From: Nocardia vaccinii NBRC 15922 | GTDB lineage: Bacteria > Actinomycetota > Actinomycetes > Mycobacteriales > Mycobacteriaceae | Assembly: GCF_001613305.1 (NCBI RefSeq) | Contig: NZ_BDCC01000012.1 | Location: 434,001 to 498,000, forward strand | DNA length: 64,000 nt | Direction: 5' to 3' | Shown: positions 18,266-28,560 of the stretch, one piece after another | How the letters are laid out: each line of letters begins with the position of its first letter | Numbering within the stretch: position 1 is the stretch's first letter | Position numbers and translations under genes: made by a program | The notes under the pieces: generated by a model | What the model was told of the DNA's origin: nothing | The model's database searches: none | Seen by the model: only the letters and a program-made list of their open reading frames with translations

Positions 18266-19234
18266 TCACCTACCTTCCGAGAACGATTCCCAACCGCCCG
18301 GTCCGGACCGGCGTGCGCCGTCGACCGTGACTCCGGCGCCGTCCATGACCCGCCCGACTCGGGTCCATCCTTGCGGAAGTGCCTGTCCCGCAGCAAATGT
18401 AGCCGCGAAAGCATGGTCCTCGCCGCCGGTGAGAATCCAGTCCAGCGGATTCTCACCGAGTTCCCGGGCGACCGGGTCCAGTTCCGCGTCGCGGATCGCG
18501 GCGGTGTCGAGATCAACGGCGACGCAGGAGGATTCGGCGATATGCCCGATATCGGCGAGCAGCCCGTCGGAGACATCCGTGAGCGAGGTGATCGCCGCAT
18601 CCTGCGCCAGGTCCAGCACCGCTCGATACGGCGGTCGCGGAACCCGGTGCGCGGCAACCACACCGGGAAACCGGCCCGGATCCAGGCCCGCGCTCAACAC
18701 CGCCAGCCCGGCCGCCGACCAACCGAGCCGCCCGGCAACCGCGACCACATCACCGGGCTTCGCGCCGGACAGCAGCACCGGCGCGCGGCGCGGATCGCCG
18801 AACGCGGTCACCGAGACGATCAGCAGCGGCGCGCGCACCACGTCGCCCCCGGCGATCGAGGCACCCGCCCGGCCCGCCTCGGCCCACATTCCCTCGACGA
18901 ATCCGTCCACGAAGGTCAGCGAGGTGTCCGCCGGGCAGCCGAAGGACGCCACGAAGGCGCTCGGCGCGGCCCCCATCGCCACCACGTCGGCGGCGTTCTG
19001 CGCGATCGCCTTGGCCCCGATATCGCGCGGGCTCGACCAGTCCAACCGGAAGTGCCGGTCCTGCACCAACATGTCGGTGCTGACCACGAAACGCCCGTCC
19101 GGCGCGGCGAGCACCGCGGCATCGTCGCCCGGCCCGAGCAGGACGGCCGGTACCTGGGCGCGACCGGTGTTCATCCGCGCGATGAGCCCGAACTCGCCCA
19201 GTTCACGCACCGTCCGCGGGCTGGTATCAGTGAT
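18266..19234 (-). CDS. thiL: Thiamine-monophosphate kinase
   Basis: About 322 residues. ThiL phosphorylates thiamine monophosphate to the active cofactor. Family motifs are LGEFGLIARM, LLGPGDDAAVL, STDMLVQDRHFRLDWSSP, AKAIAQNAADVVAMGA, ASIAGGDVV, LTDVSDGLLADI and TGGEDHAF. The natural N-terminus (TDTSPRTVRELGEF) follows an ideal AAAGGAG, but the codon in the start position is ATC, not ATG, GTG or TTG. A GTG nine codons on or far upstream starts are the alternatives. The coordinates given use the ATC. Confidence 0.88.
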   Translation of the reverse strand: MTDTSPRTVRELGEFGLIARMNTGRAQVPAVLLGPGDDAAVLAAPDGRFVVSTDMLVQDRHFRLDWSSPRDIGAKAIAQNAADVVAMGAAPSAFVASFGCPADTSLTFVDGFVEGMWAEAGRAGASIAGGDVVRAPLLIVSVTAFGDPRRAPVLLSGAKPGDVVAVAGRLGWSAAGLAVLSAGLDPGRFPGVVAAHRVPRPPYRAVLDLAQDAAITSLTDVSDGLLADIGHIAESSCVAVDLDTAAIRDAELDPVARELGENPLDWILTGGEDHAFAATFAAGQALPQGWTRVGRVMDGAGVTVDGARRSGPGGWESFSEGR

Positions 19235-19355
19235 GGCCGTCTCCTTTCGCGAACCGCGCCGGGGGCAGCGGACCCCCGCGACGCTACCCTCGGACCCGAA
19301 ACCAACGACCACCAGCCAGGATCCGGTACCGAGACGAGTGGAGAAGAGCTCCGGG

Positions 19356-20129
19356 ATGAGCAGCGAAACGGAACGGCCGGACGCGGCGGCGTCCGAGGAT
19401 GCGAATACCCCGTCCGCCCAGGACGCGAACCGCTCGCGTCCGGCCGAACCGACGCCCTCGACCAGCGGTGAATCCGACGCGTCCGGCAGCCGCGCCCCGG
19501 AGGCCGGCGACTCGGACGTCACGGACGACAACGCGCAGTCCGATTCCGGGACCGACCGAACCGCGGACCGCTACAGCGTCGAGACCGAGGACACCCGCCG
19601 GTCGCCGGCGCTCATCGCGACCGCCGTCGCGCTGCCGGTCGCGCTGATCGTCGTGGTTCTGGCCATCGCGGTGTTCGCGCGGCAGCACCCGACGCGCGAG
19701 GCGCTCGCGCTGGGCTCGGTCCCGCAACCGCAGGCCAACGGTCAGGCGTGCACCACTCTGCTACCGGCGCTGCCGTCGAGCGTGGGCAGGTACACCCGCG
19801 TGGAGCTGGCCCAGCCCGCCCCGCCCGCGACCGTGGGCTGGCAGCTGCCCGACGGCGGCGACCCCGTCGTCCTGCGCTGCGGCCTGGACCGCCCGGCGGA
19901 ATTCGTCGCATCCGCCGCGTTGCAGGTGATCAACGGCGTCAACTGGTTCGAGGTGCGCGATCCGGCCAGCGGAATCACCTCGGGTACCTGGTACGTCGTC
20001 GACCGCGGCACCTATATCGCCGTCACCATGCCCGACAAGGCCGGACCGACTCCGCTGCAGGACATTTCGAATGTGGTCGCCAAGGTGCTTCCCGCTCGTC
20101 CGATCGATCCCGCACCGATCCCGAACTGA
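19356..20129 (+). CDS. DUF3515 membrane-anchored protein
   Basis: A 257-residue protein with an acidic, low-complexity cytoplasmic N-terminus (1-85), one transmembrane helix (about 88-111, ALIATAVALPVALIVVVLAI) and an extracytoplasmic DUF3515 domain (about 130-250). That domain carries paired cysteines (ACTTLL, LRCGLDRP) and WFEVRDPASGITSGTWYVVDR. It matches the position of M. tuberculosis Rv2980, between thiL and ddl. The function of the family is unknown. It starts divergently from thiL. Confidence 0.83.
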   Translation: MSSETERPDAAASEDANTPSAQDANRSRPAEPTPSTSGESDASGSRAPEAGDSDVTDDNAQSDSGTDRTADRYSVETEDTRRSPALIATAVALPVALIVVVLAIAVFARQHPTREALALGSVPQPQANGQACTTLLPALPSSVGRYTRVELAQPAPPATVGWQLPDGGDPVVLRCGLDRPAEFVASAALQVINGVNWFEVRDPASGITSGTWYVVDRGTYIAVTMPDKAGPTPLQDISNVVAKVLPARPIDPAPIPN

Positions 20130-20132
20130 TTG

Positions 20133-20435
20133 TCATCCGGGTCGCCGGAACGTGACCCGGCCGGTGCTCAGATCGACACCGAGACCGCCGGGCGCACCAT
20201 CGCCCGGATTCTCCCGGTGCATGAGTACCACTTGCCGCTGCTGGAATTCGATTTGTTTGCCCGCACCGAACACCGCGTCGAGTCCCTCCAGCCCGATGGC
20301 GGCGGCGCCCGGACCGCCCGATCCGCGCATCCACGGCAGCGCGGTTCGCCCGGTCAGCCTTCGGTACAAGACATCACCGCAGGCGACGACCGTGATCAGG
20401 ACGACCAGACCCGGAATCGTCATCGCGAACAGCAC
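20133..20435 (-). CDS. Small DUF6191-like membrane protein
   Basis: About 100 residues. A hydrophobic N-terminal helix (LFAMTIPGLVVLITVVACGDVLY) is followed by a basic RRLTGR segment and a soluble tail with GLEGLDAVFGAGKQIEFQQRQ and a GVDLSTGRVTFR end. This layout is that of the actinobacterial DUF6191 family, whose role is unknown. The start is uncertain: GTG 20435 and ATG 20423 are the best placed, though the frame is open further up. It is convergent with the DUF3515 gene, 3 bases apart. Confidence 0.6.
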   Translation of the reverse strand: MLFAMTIPGLVVLITVVACGDVLYRRLTGRTALPWMRGSGGPGAAAIGLEGLDAVFGAGKQIEFQQRQVVLMHRENPGDGAPGGLGVDLSTGRVTFRRPG

Positions 20436-20681
20436 CAGCCCGAGGATACCGGCAATCGGTGCGAATATGGGCGACTCGGTTCCCGCTCGAACTCGGGATG
20501 CCACGCCACGACCAGGTCGCCGGGGCAGTCCCGGCCCTGACCCGACTACGCCACACGTCGGCGCACCGCACAGGTCGGTCATGGCCCGCATGCGCCGTAT
20601 TCGGCCCGGCGTCACCGGGCAGGCACCTGGACCGAACGGCACGCCTGAGCCGGGCGAGTCGACTCGTCCCGGTTCGGGAAA

Positions 20682-21854
20682 TCAGCGCAGGCCGGTGCCG
20701 CGGGCGAGCGCGGTATCGATCAACGTGCTGATCAGGGCGCCGTTATCGATACCCGTCGCCGCCCACATCCGTGGGTACATCGAGATGGCGGTCATACCGG
20801 GCATGGTGTTGATCTCGTTGATCACCGGACCCTGCTCGGTGATGAAGAAGTCGACGCGGGCCAGCCCCTGGCAGTCCAGCGCGCGGAACGCCCGCACCGC
20901 GAGCTCCCGGATCTGCTGGGCCACATCGTCGTTCAGCTTCGCCGGGATGTCGAACTCGCACACGTCGTCGAGATATTTGGTGTCGAAGTCGTAGAAGTCC
21001 GGCGCTTGCGAGCTCAGCTCCGGCATCCGAATCTCGGCGGGCACACTGGCTTCGACCCGTCCGTCCGGGAACTCCAGTACGCCGCATTCGATTTCGCGTC
21101 CGACGATGGCCGCCTCGACGACCACCTTCGGATCGTGCAGGCGCGCAACGGCGATCGCCTCGTCCAGCCGATTCCAGCTGTCCACCTTCGTTATGCCGAT
21201 GGATGATCCGCCGCGAGCGGGCTTGACGAACACCGGAAGCCCCAGGCGCTCGCGGTCGGCCTCGCTCACCGTGGCCGTACCGGGTCGCAGCACCACATGG
21301 TCGCCGACCGGAATGCCGTCGGCGGCAAAGAGTTTCTTCATGAACTCCTTGTCCATTCCGGTGGCACTGGCCAGCACGCCGGGCCCCACGTAGGGCAGGC
21401 CCGCCATCTCCAGCAGACCCTGCACCGTGCCGTCCTCACCGAATGCGCCGTGCAGTACCGGGAAGACCACCTCGAGCGCACCGGTCCCGATCGCGGAACC
21501 GTCGAGCGGCAGCAGACTGCCGCCGCGGGTCGGATCGGCCGCCAGCACGAGTTCGGTGCCGGATCGGTCGACCGAGGGCAGCGTGCGATCGGCGATGGCG
21601 AGCGTTCCGGCCTCGGAGCCACTCAGCACCCAGGTCCCGTCGCTGGTGATCCCGATCGGCACGGCCTCGTACCGTTCGGGGTCCAGGTTGCGCAGTACGA
21701 AACCCGCCGATACGCAGGACACCGCGTGCTCGTTGCTGCGGCCGCCGAAGACGACTCCGACCCGAATCCGGCCGCCGTGGGCACGCTCGGGCCCGGAGGA
21801 GGCAGCTTGCGTACCCACGGAGGGCCCCGCGCCCGCCGCCATCGACTCACTCAT
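20682..21854 (-). CDS. ddl: D-alanine--D-alanine ligase
   Basis: A 390-residue ATP-grasp enzyme that makes the D-Ala-D-Ala end of the peptidoglycan stem. Motifs are [58 protein letters not shown] and the C-terminal EINTMPGMT. It is the cytosolic target of D-cycloserine. It follows gpsA with a 33-base gap on the same strand. ATG 21854 is preferred; a start at 21887 would add 11 residues. Confidence 0.95.
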   Translation of the reverse strand: MSESMAAGAGPSVGTQAASSGPERAHGGRIRVGVVFGGRSNEHAVSCVSAGFVLRNLDPERYEAVPIGITSDGTWVLSGSEAGTLAIADRTLPSVDRSGTELVLAADPTRGGSLLPLDGSAIGTGALEVVFPVLHGAFGEDGTVQGLLEMAGLPYVGPGVLASATGMDKEFMKKLFAADGIPVGDHVVLRPGTATVSEADRERLGLPVFVKPARGGSSIGITKVDSWNRLDEAIAVARLHDPKVVVEAAIVGREIECGVLEFPDGRVEASVPAEIRMPELSSQAPDFYDFDTKYLDDVCEFDIPAKLNDDVAQQIRELAVRAFRALDCQGLARVDFFITEQGPVINEINTMPGMTAISMYPRMWAATGIDNGALISTLIDTALARGTGLR

Positions 21855-21887
21855 GACCGGAACCGTACCCGTACAGCGGAAATTCAA

Positions 21888-22886
21888 TCACTCCGGCTTC
21901 ATCGACCGCCCGAGCAACCGCCCGACGGCCTCGGCGACCGACAATCCCTCGTAGCAGACCTGATGCACCGAGGTCGTCAACGGCATCTCCACCCCGTGCC
22001 GTTCGGCCAGCGCCCGGATCGAGGTGCACGATTTGACGCCCTCGGCCACCTGACCGTGGGTGGCCTGCTGCGCGACCTCCATGGACCCGCCCGTGCCCAG
22101 CACATGCCCGAACGACCGATTGCGCGAGAGCGGTGAGGTGCAGGTGGCAACCAGATCGCCGACTCCGGCCAGTCCCGCCAGGGTCACCGGATTCGCTCCC
22201 AGCGCGACCCCCAACCGGATGATCTCGGCCAGCCCCCGGGTGATCAGGCTCGCGACGGTGTTGTCGCCCAGCCCCATTCCCGAGGCGATACCGCAGGCCA
22301 GCGCGATGACGTTCTTGCAGGCGCCGCCGATCTCGCAGCCGATCACGTCGGTGTTGGTGTAGGGCCGGAAGTACCCGGTCGCGCACGAATGCTGCACGGC
22401 CTGTGCGCGTGCCTCGTCACCGCAGGCCACCACCGACGCGGCGGGCTGTTCGGCGGCGATCTCCCGCGCCAGATTCGGCCCGGACAGCACCGCGATCCGG
22501 CCGGGGTCCGCACCGGTGACCTCCCCGATCACCTCGCTCATCCGCAGCAGCGTGCCGGTCTCGATGCCCTTGGCCAGACTCAGCAGCGTGGCATCGGCTC
22601 CGATCGCCGGCCGCCAGTTCGCCAGATTGCCGCGCAGCGACTGGGACGGGACGGCCAGGACGACGAGCTGCGCACCGTCGAGTGCGGCGCGATAGTCGTC
22701 GGTGGCCTGCACCCCGTACAGGCGCACATCCGGCAGATAGTCCGGATTGCGATGCTCGGTGGCCAGTGTGCGGGCGACCTCGGGCCGCCGGGCCCACATC
22801 GTCACCTCGGTGCCCGCATCGTTCAACACCTTCGCGAATGCGGTGCCCCACGATCCCGCACCCATCACTGCCGCCCTAGTCACCAC
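21888..22886 (-). CDS. gpsA: NAD(P)H-dependent glycerol-3-phosphate dehydrogenase
   Basis: About 332 residues. GpsA reduces dihydroxyacetone phosphate to glycerol-3-phosphate for phospholipid synthesis. It has the Rossmann motif [14 protein letters not shown], the conserved [12 protein letters not shown], the catalytic-lysine region [10 protein letters not shown], and [14 protein letters not shown] and GVGDLVATC. The start is one of two tandem GTG codons (22886 or 22883); longer ATG starts read through non-protein-like sequence. It is the first gene of a gpsA-ddl pair. Confidence 0.94.
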   Translation of the reverse strand: MVTRAAVMGAGSWGTAFAKVLNDAGTEVTMWARRPEVARTLATEHRNPDYLPDVRLYGVQATDDYRAALDGAQLVVLAVPSQSLRGNLANWRPAIGADATLLSLAKGIETGTLLRMSEVIGEVTGADPGRIAVLSGPNLAREIAAEQPAASVVACGDEARAQAVQHSCATGYFRPYTNTDVIGCEIGGACKNVIALACGIASGMGLGDNTVASLITRGLAEIIRLGVALGANPVTLAGLAGVGDLVATCTSPLSRNRSFGHVLGTGGSMEVAQQATHGQVAEGVKSCTSIRALAERHGVEMPLTTSVHQVCYEGLSVAEAVGRLLGRSMKPE

Positions 22887-22974
22887 ACCGATACTGCCAC
22901 TCGTTCCCGCATTCGCGTCGTAAGACCGGTGGTCATGACCCCCACCACAGTGCCGGACATGCAACGATGGGCGC

Positions 22975-23676
22975 ATGCGTCCGGATGCCGTCCACGCCGT
23001 GATCGCGGTGAAGAACCTCGAGCGCGCCAAGAGCCGACTCGCCGAGGAGTTGCCGCCCGCCGATCGGTCGCGCCTGGTGCTGGCCATGCTGTCGGACACC
23101 GTGCGCGCCGCCCTCGCCGCGGGTATCGGCTCGGTCACCGTCGTCACGCCGGATTCCGGTGTGGCCGCGGCGGTGCGCGCCCTGGGCGCGGCGGTGCACC
23201 CCGATCCGGGAGCGGCCACCGATGGGCTCAATGCCGCGCTCGCCGACGCGGCCGAGGCGGTGCGGGGTCAGCACGGTGCGGTGGAACTGCTTGCGTTGCA
23301 AGCGGATCTGCCCGCGCTGCGTCCGGGCGAGTTGGCCGATATGCTGGCCGTGGCCCCCGCGACCGGACGCGCCCTGGTCGCCGATCACACCGGGCAGGGC
23401 ACCGCCGCTCTGCTGGTGCGCGACGGAACCGCACCGCTGACACCGCTGTTCGGCCCGGATTCGGCTCGCCGCCATGCCGACTCGGGCGCAAAGGACCTCG
23501 ACGGCGACTGGCCCGGCCTGCGCTTGGACGTCGACACTCCCGCGGATCTGCGGGCCGCGGTGACGCGCGGCCTCGGCCCGGCCACCACGGCACTACTGCG
23601 TGACATCGGTTGGCCGCACCGTGTTCACACGGATCTCATGCGGAGGTGCGGAGCGGGTCATATGTGTGCTAGATGA
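22975..23676 (+). CDS. cofC: CofC/FbiD nucleotidyltransferase for coenzyme F420
   Basis: A 233-residue NTP-transferase-fold protein: [64 protein letters not shown]. CofC/FbiD activates a C3 acid with GTP at the start of F420 side-chain assembly; mycobacterial FbiD uses phosphoenolpyruvate. It is divergent from gpsA, as in M. tuberculosis (Rv2983). The last 25 residues, ending MCAR, extend past the usual family end. Confidence 0.9.
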   Translation: MRPDAVHAVIAVKNLERAKSRLAEELPPADRSRLVLAMLSDTVRAALAAGIGSVTVVTPDSGVAAAVRALGAAVHPDPGAATDGLNAALADAAEAVRGQHGAVELLALQADLPALRPGELADMLAVAPATGRALVADHTGQGTAALLVRDGTAPLTPLFGPDSARRHADSGAKDLDGDWPGLRLDVDTPADLRAAVTRGLGPATTALLRDIGWPHRVHTDLMRRCGAGHMCAR

Positions 23677-23830
23677 TCGCCAGACCTGCGTCGAGGGTCG
23701 GCAGCCAGCGGTGCCGGTCACGGTGCCGCTCGAGTATGAGGGATGATCGTGAGTGTGATCGAGCCTGCGAGCGAACCAGCAGCACCGTCTGCGCCGAGCG
23801 GGTTACGACCGAGCGCAGCGAGGTGATGGT

Positions 23831-26044
23831 GTGAGTGATACAGAGATTGTCCAGCAGCAGCCCCGGTTGCCGGCGGCGCCGCCGGCCGCCGCACCGCCTC
23901 CCGGGAGCACGACTGCCTCACAGTTGCCCACGGATCGCTATCTCAACCGAGAACTGAGCTGGCTGGACTTCAACGGGCGGGTGTTGGCCCTGGCCGAGGA
24001 TCGTTCCGAACCGTTGTTGGAGCGCGCGAAATTCCTGGCGATCTTCGCCTCGAACCTCGACGAGTTCTACATGGTCCGCGTGGCCGGGCTCAAACGCCGT
24101 GCCACGGCCGGGCTCTCGGTGCGCTCGGCCGACGGCCTGTCCCCCACCGAACAGCTGGAGCTGATCGCGGCCGCCACTCAGGAGCTGGCCTCCCGGCACG
24201 CCCGGGTATTCCTTGACGAGGTGCAGCCTGCACTCGTCGAGCAGGGCATCGCCATCATCGGCTGGTCCGATCTGGACGAGGACGAGCGCCGCCGCCTGTC
24301 GGGTTACTTCCAGGATCAGGTCTTCCCGGTGCTGACCCCGCTGGCCGTCGACCCCGCCCACCCGTTCCCCTATATCAGCGGCCTGAGCCTGAACCTCGCT
24401 GTGACGGTGAAGGATTCCGACAACGGGGGCGAGCATTTCGCGCGGGTGAAGGTGCCCGACAACGTGGACCGCTTCGTGCGGGTACGCCGCAGCGCCCCGG
24501 TCGCTCCGGGCCGCGCTTCCGTACTGCGCGAAGGTGATCAGGGAGCGTCGAGCCTGGCCGCCTTCCTGCCGATGGAGGATCTGATCGCGGCGCACCTCGA
24601 TCAGCTCTTCCCGGGAATGGATGTGGTGGAACATCATTCATTCCGCATCACCCGCAACGCCGACTTCGAGGTGGACGAGGACCGCGACGAGGATCTGCTC
24701 CAGGCCCTGGAACGCGAACTCGCCCGCCGGCGTTTCGGCTCTCCGGTGCGCCTGGAGGTTTCCGACGATATGACCGAGCACATGCTCGATCTGCTGTTGC
24801 GGGAACTCGACGTCGACCCGGGCGACGTCATACAAGTGCCGGGTCTGCTGGACCTGTCCTGCCTGTGGCAGGTCTACGGGGTGGACCGGCCCGCGCTCAA
24901 GGACGCTCCCTACGTGCCGACCACCCCACCGGCGTTCGGCGAAAGGGAAACGCCTCGAAACGTTTTCGCCGCCCTGCGCGAGGGTGACGTGCTGGTGCAC
25001 CACCCGTACGACTCGTTCTCCACGAGCGTGCAGCGATTCATCGAGCAGGCCGCCGCCGACCCGCAGGTGCTGGCCATCAAACAGACGCTGTACCGCACCT
25101 CCGGCGACTCCCCGATCGTCAACGCGCTCATCGATGCCGCCGAGGCCGGTAAGCAGGTCGTGGCCCTGGTCGAGATCAAGGCCCGCTTCGACGAGCAGGC
25201 CAACATCAAATGGGCGCGGGCGCTGGAACAGGCGGGCGTGCACGTGGTCTACGGCCTGATCGGGCTCAAGACGCACTGCAAGACCTGCCTGGTGGTCCGG
25301 CGCGAGGGCGCCACCATCCGCCGCTACTGCCACATCGGTACGGGCAACTACAACCCGAAGACCGCCCGACTATACGAGGACGTCGGATTACTCACCGCCG
25401 CACCGGAAATCGGCGCGGATCTGACCGATCTGTTCAATTCGCTGACCGGATACTCGCGCAAGGCCACCTACCGCAATCTGCTCGTCGCGCCGACCGGTGT
25501 GCGAGCCGGAATCATCGAGCGGATCCAGCGCGAGGTCGAACTCGCCGAGCAGGGTCTGCCCGCTCGAATCCGGATGAAGGCCAACGCGATCGTCGACGAA
25601 CAGGTCATCGACGCGCTGTACCGGGCCTCCCAGGCCGGGGTGCCGGTGCAGATCGTGGTGCGCGGCATCTGCGGTCTGCGTCCGGGCGTGACCGGGATGA
25701 GCGAGAACATCGAGGTGCGCTCGATCCTCGGGCGGTTCCTGGAACATTCCCGCGTCATGCACTTCCAGGCTCAGGACGAGTACTGGATCGGCAGCGCCGA
25801 TATGATGCACCGCAACCTGGATCGGCGTGTGGAGGTCATGGCGCAGGTCAAGGACCCCAAGCTGTGCGAACAGCTGACCGTGATGCTCGACTCGGCCCTG
25901 TATCCGACCACGCGCTGCTGGGTGCTGCAACCGGACGGGACCTGGCAGGCCCGCCCGAGCGCGGACGAGGTCGCCGAGCTCGGTGAGCAGGTGCGCGACC
26001 ATCAGGAATTCCTCATGCGGCTGCGGCGTCCGGATCAGCAGTGA
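23831..26044 (+). CDS. ppk: Polyphosphate kinase 1
   Basis: A 737-residue enzyme that reversibly polymerises inorganic polyphosphate from ATP. After a Pro/Ala-rich leader the conserved [21 protein letters not shown] begins the N domain. Catalytic sections include [44 protein letters not shown] and [18 protein letters not shown], which holds the phosphorylated histidine region, and [20 protein letters not shown]. The start is GTG 23831 with GAGG upstream. The stop overlaps the start of mutT1 by four bases, so the two are translationally coupled. Confidence 0.96.
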   Translation: MSDTEIVQQQPRLPAAPPAAAPPPGSTTASQLPTDRYLNRELSWLDFNGRVLALAEDRSEPLLERAKFLAIFASNLDEFYMVRVAGLKRRATAGLSVRSADGLSPTEQLELIAAATQELASRHARVFLDEVQPALVEQGIAIIGWSDLDEDERRRLSGYFQDQVFPVLTPLAVDPAHPFPYISGLSLNLAVTVKDSDNGGEHFARVKVPDNVDRFVRVRRSAPVAPGRASVLREGDQGASSLAAFLPMEDLIAAHLDQLFPGMDVVEHHSFRITRNADFEVDEDRDEDLLQALERELARRRFGSPVRLEVSDDMTEHMLDLLLRELDVDPGDVIQVPGLLDLSCLWQVYGVDRPALKDAPYVPTTPPAFGERETPRNVFAALREGDVLVHHPYDSFSTSVQRFIEQAAADPQVLAIKQTLYRTSGDSPIVNALIDAAEAGKQVVALVEIKARFDEQANIKWARALEQAGVHVVYGLIGLKTHCKTCLVVRREGATIRRYCHIGTGNYNPKTARLYEDVGLLTAAPEIGADLTDLFNSLTGYSRKATYRNLLVAPTGVRAGIIERIQREVELAEQGLPARIRMKANAIVDEQVIDALYRASQAGVPVQIVVRGICGLRPGVTGMSENIEVRSILGRFLEHSRVMHFQAQDEYWIGSADMMHRNLDRRVEVMAQVKDPKLCEQLTVMLDSALYPTTRCWVLQPDGTWQARPSADEVAELGEQVRDHQEFLMRLRRPDQQ

Positions 26045-26991
26045 GCCGTTCGGCGACACAGGATTCCGGTTCCGCTCGCTACCCAGACCCCCGGGTCACC
26101 GCCAACATCCACGCCGCCGGTGCGGTGGTGTGGCGCCGGCGCCCGAACGGCGCGGTCGAGGTCGCGGTGGTACACCGCCCGAAATACGACGACTGGTCGC
26201 TGCCCAAGGGGAAACTCGATCCGGGCGAGACCGCGATGATCGCGGCGGTGCGCGAAGTGGCCGAGGAAACCGGTCTGAACACCCGGCTGGGCAGGTATCT
26301 GGGCAAAGTCACCTATCCGGTGACCGGGCATCGCAAACTCAAACGCGTGGACTATTGGTCCGCCCGGATCGACGACGGTGAATTCGCCGTCAATTCCGAG
26401 GTCGACCGGCTGCAGTGGCTCGGCATGGACCGAGTCATGGACGCGCTGTCGTATCCGATGGATCGCACCATCCTCCGCAATTTCCTGCGGTTCCCGGCGG
26501 ACACCGCGACCCTGCTGCTGGTGCGGCACGCCAAGGCCGGAAATCGGGAGCGCTTCTCGGGCCCTGACGTCGAACGCCCGCTGGACAAGCACGGTACGGC
26601 GCAGGCGCTGAACCTGACACCGAATCTGGCGGCTTTCGGGCCCGAGGAGGTCTACTCGGCCCCGCCCGTGCGCTGTGTGCAGACCGTTCAACCGCTCGCG
26701 GACGAACTCGGCGTAGAGATCGGGATCGAGCCGACGATGTCCGAAACCGCTTATGCCACAGCGCCGGACGCGGCTCTGCGGCGGATCCGGGAACTGGTGT
26801 CCCCGGACACCGTGCGCGTTATCTGTAGTCAGGGCAAGGTGATTCCGCCGCTGTTGGCCGACTGGGCCGAAATCGACGGTGTCACACTGCCTCCCGCGCG
26901 CAATCGCAAGGGCAGCGCCTGGGTGCTGTCGGTGGCCGACGGCCGGTTGGTCGCCGCCGACCATCTCGACAAGGCGCTACGCGTGCACTGA
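26041..26991 (+). CDS. mutT1: MutT1-type Nudix plus histidine-phosphatase protein
   Basis: A 316-residue two-domain protein. Residues 20-150 form a Nudix domain whose box runs [23 protein letters not shown]; residues 160-316 form a SixA/PhoE-like histidine phosphatase domain with [15 protein letters not shown]. Mycobacterial MutT1 hydrolyses 8-oxo-GTP, 8-oxo-dGTP and diadenosine polyphosphates, and this fusion is characteristic. The GTG start lies in a GTGA overlap with the ppk stop. Pairing with polyphosphate kinase is conserved in M. tuberculosis (Rv2984-Rv2985). Confidence 0.94.
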   Translation: MSRSATQDSGSARYPDPRVTANIHAAGAVVWRRRPNGAVEVAVVHRPKYDDWSLPKGKLDPGETAMIAAVREVAEETGLNTRLGRYLGKVTYPVTGHRKLKRVDYWSARIDDGEFAVNSEVDRLQWLGMDRVMDALSYPMDRTILRNFLRFPADTATLLLVRHAKAGNRERFSGPDVERPLDKHGTAQALNLTPNLAAFGPEEVYSAPPVRCVQTVQPLADELGVEIGIEPTMSETAYATAPDAALRRIRELVSPDTVRVICSQGKVIPPLLADWAEIDGVTLPPARNRKGSAWVLSVADGRLVAADHLDKALRVH

Positions 26992-27024
26992 CGCGCTCAC
27001 ACCGAAAAAATGTGCCGATATACG

Positions 27025-27057
27025 AATCGGCCCCGGCCTGATGAGCCGGGGCCGATT
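27025..27057. terminator. Bidirectional terminator between mutT1 and hupB
   Basis: A perfect 13-bp stem (AATCGGCCCCGGC / GCCGGGGCCGATT) with a 7-base loop lies between the two convergent stop codons. Short T-runs flank it on both strands. Confidence 0.8.
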
Positions 27058-27071
27058 TGTCGTGAAAGACC

Positions 27072-27698
27072 TCAGCGGCGGGCGGTCCGCTTCGCAGCGG
27101 TCTTCTTCGCCGTGGTCTTCTTGGCGGCCGTGGTCTTCTTCGCCGTGGCCTTGGCTGCCGTGGCCTTCTTCGCAGGAGCCTTGGCGGCCGTGGTCTTCTT
27201 GGCGGTGGTCTTCTTGGCGGCCGTCGTCTTCTTGGCCGCGGCCTTCTTGGCAGGAGCCTTGCTCGCCGTCTTCTTCGCCACGGCCTTCTTGGCGGCCGTG
27301 GTCTTCTTGGCGGCGGCGGTCTTCTTGGCCGCGGCCTTCTTGGCGGCGGCCTTCTTCGCCGCACCCGACACCGGCGCTGCCACACCGCGTTTCACGGCCG
27401 GGCCGGAGGCCGCGACCTTCTGCTTCCCGGCGATTATCGCCTTGAACTGTGCACCCGGCCGGAATGCAGGGACCGAAGTGGGCTTGACCTTGACGGTTTC
27501 ACCGGTACGCGGGTTCCGCGCCACTCGCGCAGCGCGCTTGCGCTGTTCGAACACACCGAATCCGGTGATGGTGACGCTGTTGCCCTTGTTCACCGCGCGC
27601 ACGATCGTGTCGACAATCTGCTCGACTGCCGCAGTGGCCGTGCGCCTGTCAGTACCCAACTTTTCGGTCAGAACGTCGATCAGTTCCGCCTTGTTCAT
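27072..27698 (-). CDS. hupB: HU-like nucleoid protein HupB with Lys/Ala-rich tail
   Basis: A 208-residue protein. Residues 1-90 are a complete HU fold ([41 protein letters not shown]). Residues about 118-208 are [18 protein letters not shown] repeats ending KRTARR. The fusion of HU to a histone-H1-like tail is typical of mycobacteria, Nocardia and Rhodococcus, where HupB compacts DNA and is acetylated on the tail. The repetitive codons make a long mirror frame on the opposite strand, which is not a gene. Confidence 0.96.
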   Translation of the reverse strand: MNKAELIDVLTEKLGTDRRTATAAVEQIVDTIVRAVNKGNSVTITGFGVFEQRKRAARVARNPRTGETVKVKPTSVPAFRPGAQFKAIIAGKQKVAASGPAVKRGVAAPVSGAAKKAAAKKAAAKKTAAAKKTTAAKKAVAKKTASKAPAKKAAAKKTTAAKKTTAKKTTAAKAPAKKATAAKATAKKTTAAKKTTAKKTAAKRTARR

Positions 27699-27774
27699 TG
27701 AATCCTCCGCAGACTAATGGCCCGTCGTCGGACCGACTAGGTACCACGGTAAACCCTCAATGGGCAAGAGTCTA

Positions 27775-27807
27775 TGTGCCACGCCAAATTTCATGTGGTG
27801 TGGCACA
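27775..27807 (-). terminator. Hairpin downstream of leuD
   Basis: TGTGCCACGCC and GGTGTGGCACA form an 11-bp stem with one mismatch around 11 bases. On the minus strand it follows leuD and is succeeded by TAGACTCTT. It could end the leuCD transcript or, lying about 77 bases upstream of hupB, act as an operator for hupB. Confidence 0.45.
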
Positions 27808-27863
27808 CGCACAGCTACCGCGATTGGCGGCTCTCAGCTAACGCCTAGGGCGGATTAGGCCCG

Positions 27864-28463
27864 CTAATTAGGCGTCGGAATGGTCGTGGGTTTCCAACCT
27901 GGCCTTGCCTTTTCGAACCGGTCGATAGCCTCTTCCTGACGGAGAGTCAGTCCGATGTCGTCCAAGCCCTCGAGCAGACGCCACCTGGTGTAGTCGTCAA
28001 TTTCGAAGGGCAACACGACGGTTCCAGTCGCCACTGTGCGCGCCTCCAGGTCGACGACCAATTCCTGACCGGGTCGTTCCTCGAGCAACTTCCAGAGCAA
28101 TTCGACATCATGTTGTGACATACGGGCCGCCACCAGCCCGCCCTTACCGGCGTTGCCGCGGAAGATGTCACCGAAGCGTGCGGAGATCACGACCCGGAAG
28201 CCGTAATCCAGCAACGCCCAAACGGCGTGTTCGCGTGAGGATCCCGTACCGAAATCCGGGCCCGCGACCAGGACACTGCCCCGGTTGAACGGTTCGTTGT
28301 TGAGAATGAACGTCGGATCCGAGCGCCAGGCCGCGAACAACCCGTCCTCGAATCCCGTGCGTGTGACTCGCTTCAGATAGACCGCGGGGATGATCTGGTC
28401 GGTATCGACATTGGACCGGCGCAGCGGCACCCCGATCCCCTTGTGCACCTTGAAGGGTTCCAT
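27864..28463 (-). CDS. leuD: 3-isopropylmalate dehydratase small subunit
   Basis: A 199-residue swivel-domain subunit. With LeuC it isomerises 2-isopropylmalate to 3-isopropylmalate in leucine synthesis. Motifs are [40 protein letters not shown] and [13 protein letters not shown] 28463 is preceded by CAGGAGAA and gives the canonical MEPFKVHKG start; a longer frame to 28544 is rejected. It is 97 bases downstream of leuC, a wider gap than usual for this pair. Confidence 0.96.
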   Translation of the reverse strand: MEPFKVHKGIGVPLRRSNVDTDQIIPAVYLKRVTRTGFEDGLFAAWRSDPTFILNNEPFNRGSVLVAGPDFGTGSSREHAVWALLDYGFRVVISARFGDIFRGNAGKGGLVAARMSQHDVELLWKLLEERPGQELVVDLEARTVATGTVVLPFEIDDYTRWRLLEGLDDIGLTLRQEEAIDRFEKARPGWKPTTIPTPN

Positions 28464-28560
28464 GAGTTCTCCTGAGTATGTGGCGGCATGAACGGTCAGG
28501 CGCGGAGGCGGCAGCGGAGCATATCCACGTAGCGCCCGGCTCATGCCGAAATATTTACGA

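Noticed and set aside
27080..27360. Regular short repeats resembling a CRISPR array
   Set aside because: The repeats are the AAGAAG/GCCGCC codons of the HupB tail, in frame, with no spacers.
27010..27717. 235-codon plus-strand frame rich in Phe/Ala/Val
   Set aside because: It is the reverse of the Lys/Ala-rich HupB tail; lysine codons read backwards give Phe/Leu-rich apparent membrane segments.
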